From Bifidobacterium breve (GTDB lineage: Bacteria; Actinomycetota; Acidimicrobiia; Acidimicrobiales; Ilumatobacteraceae), in contig CAMDBY010000029.1 in assembly GCA_945889575.1 (NCBI GenBank), positions 1 to 12,577 on the forward strand: a DNA stretch of 12,577 nt. The letters are read 5' to 3'. A program made the translations under genes and the position numbers. The notes below the pieces were generated by a model that did not search any database, was not told the origin of the DNA, and worked only from the letters and a program-made list of their open reading frames with translations. How positions within the stretch are numbered: position 1 is the first letter of the stretch; each line of letters starts with the position of its first letter. Positions 4,863 to 11,501 of this stretch are shown here, piece after piece.

Positions 4863-5626
4863 GCCGGCTTCCACTCTCTTCAGCAAACCCTCGGGTTCAA
4901 CGACTGCGACGCCTCATCGGGCGTCGCAGTGTTCGTTATGAAGAAAGTTCCTTCGTCATTGAAGGGCCAACTCTTGTGGCAGAAGCTGTCGCTGCGGGTT
5001 TTGTTCTCGTTGATCAATTCGTTCGCGATGATTATGACGGTTATGAAGCAACTGGCGTGTACACGCATATTCTCGATGAGCGCACCTTCAATTCAGTCAG
5101 CGACACGGAGTCTCCTAGGGGCATCATGGCAGTGTGTGAAATGCCGACCGGACGACCATTGTCGTTTTCACCTTCCGACTGGCTGTTAGTTCTCGTTGAA
5201 GTAGCAGACCCTGGCAATCTCGGAACACTGGTACGTAGTGCTGAAGCCGCTGGTGCAAGTGGTGTCATTCTCGTTGGTTCTACTGTCGATCCGTGGTCTC
5301 CTAAAGTTCTTCGCGCATCGGCTGGCGCAATGTTGCATGTTCCGATCTGGCAGATCGATTCTCTTGATCAATTACAAATGGCTGGTGTAAAACTCCTTGG
5401 CACAACCTCACATGACAACGACGATGGTCTGAACCCCGAGTCGATTTACACAGCAGACCTCAGCGGCCTTGTCGGTGTAGTGCTTGGTAACGAGGCACGC
5501 GGACTTGATCCTGAGTCGCATGTTGATTCGTGGGTCACTGTCCCACAGGTCGGCCGTTCTGAAAGCCTGAACGTTGCTATGGCTGGCACGGTCATCGCCA
5601 TGCATATTGCCCACGCTCGCGGTTAA
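4859..5626 (+). CDS. TrmH/SpoU-family 23S rRNA (2'-O-ribose) methyltransferase, probable CTG start
   Basis: This SPOUT-class enzyme, with a trefoil-knot SAM site, probably methylates a ribose 2'-OH in rRNA. The knot motifs are ADPGNLGTLVRSAE (116-129), GVVLGNEARGLDPE (206-219) and VPQVGRSESLNVA (228-240), numbered from 4859. The N-terminal substrate-binding domain starts with SSANPRVQRLRRLIGRR and ESSFVIEGPTLVAEA, typical of this family. It is encoded upstream of the first ordinary start codon (GTG 4976). Between the in-frame TAA at 4781 and 4976 there is no ATG, GTG or TTG. CTG 4859 overlaps the rplT stop as CTGA and gives 255 residues, the normal family length. The tsnR gene of Mycobacterium holds the same place between rplT and pheS. 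The family is certain, the start is likely but unproven, and the exact rRNA target is unknown. Confidence 0.88.
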   Translation: MSRLPLSSANPRVQRLRRLIGRRSVRYEESSFVIEGPTLVAEAVAAGFVLVDQFVRDDYDGYEATGVYTHILDERTFNSVSDTESPRGIMAVCEMPTGRPLSFSPSDWLLVLVEVADPGNLGTLVRSAEAAGASGVILVGSTVDPWSPKVLRASAGAMLHVPIWQIDSLDQLQMAGVKLLGTTSHDNDDGLNPESIYTADLSGLVGVVLGNEARGLDPESHVDSWVTVPQVGRSESLNVAMAGTVIAMHIAHARG

Positions 5627-5657
5627 TGCTCCCCGTGAGATCTGTACTCGGGGAGTA
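5627..5657 (+). terminator. terminator- or attenuator-like hairpin between the IF3 operon and pheS
   Basis: CTCCCCG (5629-5635) pairs with CGGGGAG (5649-5655). Two more pairs outside (5627-5628 with 5656-5657, one G-U) make a stem of about 9 bp with a 13-base loop. A T-rich stretch (GTTTCTTTCGTT, 5660-5671) follows and runs up to the pheS ATG. It starts directly after the methyltransferase stop. It could end the IF3 operon or tune read-through into pheST. The T-tract is interrupted, so strength is uncertain. Confidence 0.6.
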
Positions 5658-5671
5658 GCGTTTCTTTCGTT

Positions 5672-6709
5672 ATGACATCTGCATCAACTCCCGAACACGG
5701 GCAACTTGCCCAGGCTCTTGCTGATGGCCTAGTCCAAATCCGCGATGCTGCTACGTCTGATCAATTGCGAGGCGTTGTCTCTGCGTTGACTGGCAAGAAG
5801 GGGCCCATTGCGTCGATTAAGTCATCGCTTGGGAAAGTGACAGATATTGAGGTCCGAAAGGAACTGGGTCAGTTAGTTAATGATGCGCTGACGGCTCTCG
5901 GAGTCGCGAACGATGGCCGCTCACGTGAATTGCGTGCTGCAGAATTCTCAAGTCAGATCGAATCCGAGCGTGTCGATATGAGCGAGATTGCTATGTCAGC
6001 AAATGTTGAGCGTCGCCTCGGTCGTATGCATTTAGTAACGCAAGCAATGGAGCGTCTGGAAGATGTTTTCATTGGGCTTGGTTTCCAGATTGCAGAAGGC
6101 CCGGAAGTAGAAACTGACTTCTATAACTTTGAAGCACTCAACATGCCGCCTTCGCATCCTGCACGCAGTATGTGGGACACATTGTTCGTTGAGTCAGATG
6201 TCGATGGAAGTGTTGTCTTGCGTACGCATACGTCGCCAGTGCAGATTCGCGTCATGCAAGATTGGCCACCGCCGATATATGCCGTCATGCCTGGACGCGT
6301 GTTTCGCAAAGAGACGCCAGACGCCACGCACATGCCTGTCTTTCATCAGATTGAAGGGCTGGTCATTGACCGCGGCATTACATTTGCTGACCTTGCCGGA
6401 ACTATTGAGTCGTTTACTAAGGCTTTCTTTGGACCAGGCTTCACGTCTCGTTTGCGTCCTTCGTATTTCCCATTCACCGAACCAAGTGCCGAATTCGATA
6501 TTCGTCGCCACGACGGGACATGGATTGAATTAGGCGGATGCGGAATGGTGCACCCGCACGTCTTGCGAGCTGGTGGTTTGGATCCGAACGAGTGGAGTGG
6601 TTTCGCATTCGGATTCGGAATCGACCGCATGGCAAAAGAGCGTCACGGAATCAATGACATTCGCGATATGTATTCCGATGATGTTCGATTCACGGAGCAG
6701 TTCTCGTGA
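5672..6709 (+). CDS. pheS: phenylalanyl-tRNA synthetase alpha subunit
   Basis: PheS is the catalytic subunit of the class II (alpha-beta)2 enzyme that charges tRNA(Phe) in the cytoplasm. The N-terminal about 100 residues form the helical, coiled-coil tRNA-contacting arm. Motif 1 lies around GPEVETDFYNFEALNMP (142-158). Motif 2 includes GRVFRKETPDATHMPVFHQIEG (about 207-228), and motif 3 is FAFGFGIDRMAKERHGI (about 309-325). The length of 345 residues is typical. The ATG follows a T-rich run. The only purine-rich site, GGGGAG, is 16 bases away within the upstream hairpin, so initiation may depend on that structure opening. The stop overlaps the start of pheT by four bases. Confidence 0.97.
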   Translation: MTSASTPEHGQLAQALADGLVQIRDAATSDQLRGVVSALTGKKGPIASIKSSLGKVTDIEVRKELGQLVNDALTALGVANDGRSRELRAAEFSSQIESERVDMSEIAMSANVERRLGRMHLVTQAMERLEDVFIGLGFQIAEGPEVETDFYNFEALNMPPSHPARSMWDTLFVESDVDGSVVLRTHTSPVQIRVMQDWPPPIYAVMPGRVFRKETPDATHMPVFHQIEGLVIDRGITFADLAGTIESFTKAFFGPGFTSRLRPSYFPFTEPSAEFDIRRHDGTWIELGGCGMVHPHVLRAGGLDPNEWSGFAFGFGIDRMAKERHGINDIRDMYSDDVRFTEQFS

Positions 6710-9054
6710 AAATTCTTTTTTCTATCCTTCGTGAGATGGCGGACCTGCCAAACGATCCAGATGCTGTTGCACTTGCGCTCAACTCGCTTGGTCTCGCTGT
6801 TGAAGAGATGGACGTTGTCGGCGTTCCTGTTCCGGGTGTCGTTACTGCGCGTATCGTGCGAATGGAAAAGCATGCCGATGCTGCCAAAGTGACCCGTTGT
6901 TTCGTTGATGCTGGCGATGGCGAAGAACGCCACGTCTGGTGTGGCGCTACCAATATGCAGGCAGGCGATGTAGTCCCGCTTGCAACACTTGGAACCACCA
7001 TGCCAAACGGCACGGAGATTGCCCGACGAGGAATTCTCGGAATTGATTCTGAAGGCATGCTGTGTTCAGAAGTCGAACTCGGACTCAGTGATGAGTCGTC
7101 TGGCATCTTGATTCTTCCAGCAGACTCTCAACTTGGTGTTAGCCCATTCGATGTTCTTGGTATCGAACACGATGTCATCTTCGACCTTGACCTCACTAGG
7201 AATCGTGCTGACTGTTGGGGCCATCTCGGAGTAGCGCGCGATCTTGCTGCACATTTCGGTGTGCCCCTTCGTGGTCCACGAATTGCAGCATTGTCCCACG
7301 GAAGCAACAAGGCTTTAGATGTCACTATTGATGCGCCCGAGCAGTGTGGTTCCTTCACCATTAGCTACATCAGCAGTGTTGCTGTCGGTACGTCTCCGCG
7401 ATGGGTGGCAAGTCGTCTCGCACATCTAGGTATGCGATCTATTAACAATGTTGTCGACGCATCAAACTTGGTGATGTTGGAGACGAATCAACCGAATCAT
7501 GCCTATGACGCTGACGTTGTATCTTCGTTCCGCGTACGTCTAGCCACTGAAGGGGAGACTCTCACAACGCTTGACGGTCAAACTCGTAATCTGCATGCTG
7601 ACGATTTGCTGATTTGCAATGGAGCAACCAACGTAGGTGTTGGTCTCGCTGGCGTGATGGGAGATCTTCATTCAGAGATCACCGATAAGACCACGACACT
7701 TGCAATTGAAAGCGCATGGTTCTCGCCAGATCCGATTCGTTATTCGGCAATTCGCCACGGACTTCGATCTGAAGCATCTATTCGCTTCGAACGTGGAACG
7801 GACCCGAACGCATGGCAACAAGCAGCTGAGCGGTTTGTCACAATCCTTCGCGAGACATGTCCCGATGTGACACTTCATGGCGGAGCCACTGTGGTGCAAA
7901 CAACATCTTGTCCTGTTCCTGTGTCGGTTGATGTTTCTGTGACACGCATCGAAAGCCTTCTCGGAGTACACATCGAATCTGAGCGGATTGTTTCGATTCT
8001 GAATTCGATTGGCTTTGCAACAACCATAAAAGGCGATGTGGTGACGTCAATAGTTCCTACGTGGCGTCCAGACTGCACACAAGATGTTGACTTAATTGAA
8101 GAAGTTGCTCGCCATTTCGGTTACGACAATATTGGTAAGACCGTTCCTAACTCCACTGTTCACGGGCGTTTGTCTAACATGCAAGCGCGTCGTCGTATCT
8201 TGCGACGAGTTCTTGTTGGACTAGGGCTTGATGAAGCAATGCCGTCTCCTTTTCTTGCCGCAGGGGATCTAGCAACTGTTGGACTCCCAGAAGACAATGT
8301 CTTGCGCATCGCTAACCCATTAGTAGCTGAAGAGTCGATTCTTCGAACATCGCTACGTCCCGGAATTCTTCGTTCGTTGCGATACAACCAATCTCATCGC
8401 GCCCCTCAAATAGGACTGTGGGAGATCGGTCATGTGTATCCGAAATCCGATCAGCAACTCCCTGACGAGACTGAGCAATTAGTCATCGTTGTTGCCGGAG
8501 GCGACGTGGAGACGTCGCTGGCGCAATGGAATGCAATCTGTGATGCGCTCTCTGTTGGTACCCAACTTGATCAATCACGAATTCCTGCTGGTCTACACGC
8601 AGGGCGCTCTGCAACACTTGCCCGCGGCAAAAAGGTAGTGGGTGTAGTTGGCGAAATTGATCCGCTTGTTCTCGACATTCTGGGAATTGAAGGACGTGTC
8701 AGCATCCTTGAAGTTGATCTAACAGTCATTCTTAATGAAGAACCAAAACCGGTTCAGGCAAAAGACATCAATCGGTATCCGTCGAGCGACTTAGATCTAG
8801 CGTTTGTCATGGAAGACACGGTGCCAGCTTCAACGTTGCAGCGCGCACTGCGTCAGGCGGCAGGAAAACAATTAGTCAGTATCGACTTGTTCGATGTGTA
8901 CCGCGGCAAAGGTGTTGCAGAAGGCTTTCGCGGCCTTGCATTCCGTTTGCGTGTACAAGGTGTTGAAGCAACACTCACGGAATCGCAATTAGCTGAACTT
9001 CAGAAGTCATGTGTTGCTGCCGCTGTAAAAGCTGGCGCAACTCTTCGCGCTTAA
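6706..9054 (+). CDS. pheT: phenylalanyl-tRNA synthetase beta subunit
   Basis: PheT carries tRNA recognition and editing of misacylated Tyr-tRNA(Phe). At 782 residues it is full length. The domains in order are as follows. An N-terminal segment with SILREMADLP is followed by an EMAP/OB-type tRNA-binding domain (about 40-150, with VWCGATNMQAGDVVPLA). The B3/B4 editing domain (about 205-390) contains SINNVVDASNLVMLETNQPN and the pattern GLRSEASIRFERGTDP. The B5 domain starts near 412 (RIESLLGVHIESERI). A catalytic-like core contains RRRILRRVLVGLGLDEA and ANPLVAEESILRTSLRPG. The C-terminal FDX-ACB anticodon-binding domain starts near 689 (NRYPSSDLDLAFVMEDTVPA). The GTG start overlaps the pheS stop as GTGA, so synthesis is coupled one to one. 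Its TAA stop overlaps that of algH. Confidence 0.97.
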   Translation: MKILFSILREMADLPNDPDAVALALNSLGLAVEEMDVVGVPVPGVVTARIVRMEKHADAAKVTRCFVDAGDGEERHVWCGATNMQAGDVVPLATLGTTMPNGTEIARRGILGIDSEGMLCSEVELGLSDESSGILILPADSQLGVSPFDVLGIEHDVIFDLDLTRNRADCWGHLGVARDLAAHFGVPLRGPRIAALSHGSNKALDVTIDAPEQCGSFTISYISSVAVGTSPRWVASRLAHLGMRSINNVVDASNLVMLETNQPNHAYDADVVSSFRVRLATEGETLTTLDGQTRNLHADDLLICNGATNVGVGLAGVMGDLHSEITDKTTTLAIESAWFSPDPIRYSAIRHGLRSEASIRFERGTDPNAWQQAAERFVTILRETCPDVTLHGGATVVQTTSCPVPVSVDVSVTRIESLLGVHIESERIVSILNSIGFATTIKGDVVTSIVPTWRPDCTQDVDLIEEVARHFGYDNIGKTVPNSTVHGRLSNMQARRRILRRVLVGLGLDEAMPSPFLAAGDLATVGLPEDNVLRIANPLVAEESILRTSLRPGILRSLRYNQSHRAPQIGLWEIGHVYPKSDQQLPDETEQLVIVVAGGDVETSLAQWNAICDALSVGTQLDQSRIPAGLHAGRSATLARGKKVVGVVGEIDPLVLDILGIEGRVSILEVDLTVILNEEPKPVQAKDINRYPSSDLDLAFVMEDTVPASTLQRALRQAAGKQLVSIDLFDVYRGKGVAEGFRGLAFRLRVQGVEATLTESQLAELQKSCVAAAVKAGATLRA

Positions 9055-9599
9055 TTCACTTCAGGGTCTAAGGGAAAGAGCCCGAGACGTTTCAACGGAC
9101 CCTCTTGTCGTTGAAGTACTTCGTTCCACAAAGTGTCTGGAGATTTGGTCAGAAGGTCAGTCGATCGTGATTCAACGACGTACCAACTCTTGAAAGTGAC
9201 TTCATCTTCTAGTTGCCCTGCGGCCCAACCTGAATAACCCCGGAACACGCGATGTGGCCCATCGAGATGAACAGGACTGATGGACTCAATATCGACTGAG
9301 CGAAGTCCAGAGAGTGACGCAGAGTTGGGAGTCATGCAGATGTATCCGTTTGGCTCTACAGGTCCACCAAGAAAGATTGTTGGTGGCGACTGTGACGATT
9401 CCATCCACGAGGCAATCGGGGAATTGTCATCCATCTGGTCAACAGTGAGGGGATGGTTGAGAATGAGCCCCATTGCTCCGTCGTCTGGCGCATACGCAAT
9501 CAGAAGGATGACGGCCCGCGCAAAATGAGGGTCCTTTGTGTCCGCAGTGGCCACTAGAAGGTTTCCTGGCCCCAGAATGGTTGTTGCATAATCATTCAC
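9051..9599 (-). CDS. YqgE/AlgH family protein
   Basis: This 182-residue cytoplasmic protein belongs to the conserved YqgE/AlgH (DUF179) family. Its molecular role is not settled. Some members were linked to alginate regulation in Pseudomonas, but that role does not transfer here. Family landmarks are GPGNLLVATADTKDPHFARA (10-29), AMGLILNHPL (42-51), FLGGPVEPNGYICM (75-88) and VFRGYSGWAAGQLEDEV (117-133), with the conserved GYSGWxxGQLE core. The GTG at 9599 is chosen because it gives the expected beginning close to GPGNLL, and no ATG is available in frame. A TATGAT -10 lies eight bases upstream. The gene is divergent from argC by 22 bases. Its TAA stop and the pheT TAA share the palindrome TTAA. 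Confidence 0.93.
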   Translation of the reverse strand: MNDYATTILGPGNLLVATADTKDPHFARAVILLIAYAPDDGAMGLILNHPLTVDQMDDNSPIASWMESSQSPPTIFLGGPVEPNGYICMTPNSASLSGLRSVDIESISPVHLDGPHRVFRGYSGWAAGQLEDEVTFKSWYVVESRSTDLLTKSPDTLWNEVLQRQEGPLKRLGLFPLDPEVN

Positions 9600-9600
9600 T
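9583..9600 (+). promoter_or_regulatory. putative ARG box 1 (ArgR operator) upstream of argC
   Basis: TGCAT-AATC-ATTCA (arms 9585-9589 and 9594-9598) matches the E. coli ARG box pattern WNTGAATWWWWATTCANW at 13 of 16 defined positions. It lies 21 bases upstream of argC, where ArgR-type arginine repressors usually bind. It also covers the start codon of algH. The consensus in this lineage may differ. Confidence 0.5.
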
Positions 9601-9607
9601 AACCCGT

Positions 9608-9613
9608 ATCATA
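9608..9613 (-). promoter_or_regulatory. candidate -10 element for algH
   Basis: On the minus strand TATGAT, five of six matches to TATAAT, lies eight bases before the GTG of algH. The predicted transcript would have almost no leader. It overlaps the argC -10 on the opposite strand. Confidence 0.45.
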
Positions 9614-9615
9614 AT
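9610..9615 (+). promoter_or_regulatory. candidate -10 element for leaderless argC transcript
   Basis: CATAAT, five of six matches to TATAAT, ends six bases before the argC ATG, the spacing for a transcript starting on the A of ATG. No Shine-Dalgarno sequence is present, which supports leaderless initiation. It lies within putative ARG box 2, so repressor binding would block RNA polymerase. Confidence 0.5.
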
Positions 9616-9621
9616 GCACTT

Positions 9622-10641
9622 ATGGTCAAAGTAGGCGTCATTGGAGCATCGGGATATACGGGTGCAGAGCTGTTACGGCTGTGCGCCCAGCACCCGGAAG
9701 TAGAAGTGGTCTGCGCCACAGGGGATTCACAGGCGGGCACTTTGGCCAGCGTGTTGTACCCGTCCTTGGCAGCTGCGTATCCGAATCTCGTGTTCGAAGA
9801 ATTCAACGCTGACAGATTTGTCGGTCTCGATGCAGTGTTCCTGGGTGTGCCTCATGAGGCGGCACTTGAGATTGCTCCGCAGTTGGTGGGCAGGGTCGGG
9901 GTCGTCATTGACTTGTCTGCTGCGTATCGATTGAAAGATGCATCGTTGTACCCGCAGTGGTACGGATTCGAACACACGCAACCAGAACTTCTTGCTCAAG
10001 CGGTCTACGGATTACCAGAGTTGTATCGGTCTGAATTGGTCGGCGCGAGACTCATTGCAACCCCTGGTTGTTATGTCACTGCCGCCTCGTTGGCATTGAC
10101 GCCACTGGTTCAGTCGGGCATCATCAGTCCGTTAGGCGTCATTGTTGATGCTGCATCTGGTGTCAGCGGTGCTGGTCGCGCACTAAAGCACTCGTCGATG
10201 TTCTCAACGATTGATGAAGACTTCACTGCGTACGGTTTACTTGATCATCGGCACACGCCAGAAATTGAGCAAGTCACTGGTGCGCAAGTTCTATTCACTC
10301 CACACCTCGCTCCAATGAACAGAGGCATTTTGGCTACGTGTTATGCACGTCCTCAAGGCAATGCGCCCACTACAGCATCATTGTTGGCTGCAATCGCAAA
10401 GTTCTATAAAAACGAGCAATACGTCGTGGTGCGGCCAAGTAGTCCTTCTACAAAAGCAACGCTTGGTTCGAACAGTGTTCATATAACTGCTCGTTTCGAC
10501 GAACGTACTGGATATGTCATGGTGATTGCTGCGCTTGACAATTTGGCCAAGGGAGCATCTGGTGGTGCTGTGCAGTCGATGAACGTTGCACTGGGACTTT
10601 CTGAATCTTACGGACTGTCGAACGTGGGTGTGTATCCATGA
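9622..10641 (+). CDS. argC: N-acetyl-gamma-glutamyl-phosphate reductase
   Basis: ArgC reduces N-acetyl-glutamyl phosphate to the semialdehyde with NADPH, the third step toward ornithine. The NADP-binding Rossmann motif is VGVIGASGYTGAELLRL (4-20). The catalytic cysteine is Cys150 in ATPGCYVTAA (146-155), which forms the thioester. The catalytic histidine is in DHRHTPEIEQ (208-217, His211 likely). VSGAGRALK (181-189) and FTPHLAPMNRGI also fit the family. The length of 339 residues is typical. The gene opens an argC-argB-argD operon, with its stop overlapping argB as ATGA. argJ, which usually follows argC in actinobacteria, is not present here. Confidence 0.97.
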   Translation: MVKVGVIGASGYTGAELLRLCAQHPEVEVVCATGDSQAGTLASVLYPSLAAAYPNLVFEEFNADRFVGLDAVFLGVPHEAALEIAPQLVGRVGVVIDLSAAYRLKDASLYPQWYGFEHTQPELLAQAVYGLPELYRSELVGARLIATPGCYVTAASLALTPLVQSGIISPLGVIVDAASGVSGAGRALKHSSMFSTIDEDFTAYGLLDHRHTPEIEQVTGAQVLFTPHLAPMNRGILATCYARPQGNAPTTASLLAAIAKFYKNEQYVVVRPSSPSTKATLGSNSVHITARFDERTGYVMVIAALDNLAKGASGGAVQSMNVALGLSESYGLSNVGVYP

Positions 10642-11501
10642 GTTCTTTATCAACTGCCCATGTTCTTGTTGAGGCGTTGCCATATATTCGTAGATTCGCT
10701 GGGAAAACGGTAGTTGTGAAGTTTGGTGGCAATGCAATTGCGGGAACTTCAGATCATGATGCCTTGTCTCTCTTTGCTGAAGACATTGTTCTTATGCATA
10801 CGGTTGGCATTCGTCCCGTCGTTGTGCACGGAGGTGGGCCACAGATTAATGACATGTTGACTCGGCTAAATATCGAGTCGTCCTTCTCTAATGGGCTGCG
10901 CGTTACTGATGCAGCCACCATGGAAGTTGTTCAGATGGTCTTAAACGGTCAAGTGAATCCACAAATAGTGAGCGCAATCAATACGCACGGCAATGTTGCG
11001 GTTGGTTTGTCAGGCGAAGATGGGCGCACGTTGCAGTGTGTTGCGCGCGATGCATCTCTCGGATTTGTCGGTGACATTGAACGGGTTCGTACCCATGTCA
11101 TCGAAGGTTTGTTGGCCGATGGTCTTGTGCCTGTTTTGTCTACCGTTGGCGTGGATGTTCACGGCCAGCCATACAACGTCAATGCCGATACAGCAGCCGG
11201 AGCTATTGCTGAAGCTCTCAGTGCAGAAAAGATCATCTATCTCACTGATATTGCTGGCTTGCGCAAAGACATCGATGACGCTTCATCACTGATCCAACGT
11301 ATTTCAGTCATGGACCTTGGTGCACTCATCGCTGATGGAACCATTTCTGGAGGAATGATTCCAAAAATTGAGAGCTGCATGCAGGCAGTCAAAGGCGGCG
11401 TCAAGAGTGCGCACATTCTTGACGGCCGTATTGCGCATGTTTTGTTATTAGAACTATTTACCGATCAAGGCGTCGGCACGATGATTACAGGAGTCAACTG
11501 A
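10638..11501 (+). CDS. argB: acetylglutamate kinase, arginine-sensitive type by architecture
   Basis: ArgB phosphorylates N-acetylglutamate using ATP, the usual control point of arginine synthesis. The amino-acid-kinase fold shows VVVKFGGNAI (25-34, with Lys28 for phosphoryl transfer) and VVVHGGGPQIND (61-72). It also has YNVNADTAAGAIAEAL and, near the C-terminus, ISGGMIPKIESCMQAV, followed by ELFTDQGVGTMI. The 287 residues include an N-terminal helix (about 6-22, ending PYIRRFAGK). The shorter arginine-insensitive E. coli enzyme lacks this helix, and hexameric arginine-inhibited kinases have it. Feedback inhibition by arginine is therefore inferred. It overlaps argC by four bases and argD by one. 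Confidence 0.97.
   Translation: MSSLSTAHVLVEALPYIRRFAGKTVVVKFGGNAIAGTSDHDALSLFAEDIVLMHTVGIRPVVVHGGGPQINDMLTRLNIESSFSNGLRVTDAATMEVVQMVLNGQVNPQIVSAINTHGNVAVGLSGEDGRTLQCVARDASLGFVGDIERVRTHVIEGLLADGLVPVLSTVGVDVHGQPYNVNADTAAGAIAEALSAEKIIYLTDIAGLRKDIDDASSLIQRISVMDLGALIADGTISGGMIPKIESCMQAVKGGVKSAHILDGRIAHVLLLELFTDQGVGTMITGVN

Larger units (their letters stand above)
9603..9620 (+). promoter_or_regulatory. putative weaker ARG box 2
   Basis: This degenerate second copy (CGTAT-CATA-ATGCA) matches 11 of 16 defined positions. It lies two bases after box 1. ArgR hexamers usually bind two boxes two or three bases apart, so the spacing fits better than the sequence does. It overlaps the -10 elements of both argC and algH. 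Confidence 0.3.

Noticed and set aside
4903..4930. Terminator of the infC-rpmI-rplT operon
   Set aside because: The hairpin is coding sequence of the conserved methyltransferase N-terminus. I kept it as a finding rather than as a terminator feature.
4976..4978. GTG as start of the TrmH-like gene
   Set aside because: It falls inside the conserved EGPTLVAEA motif, so the protein would lose its substrate-binding N-terminus.
4756..5189. Short plus-strand open frames overlapping rplT and the methyltransferase
   Set aside because: These are out-of-frame shadows of clear genes, with no recognisable protein features.
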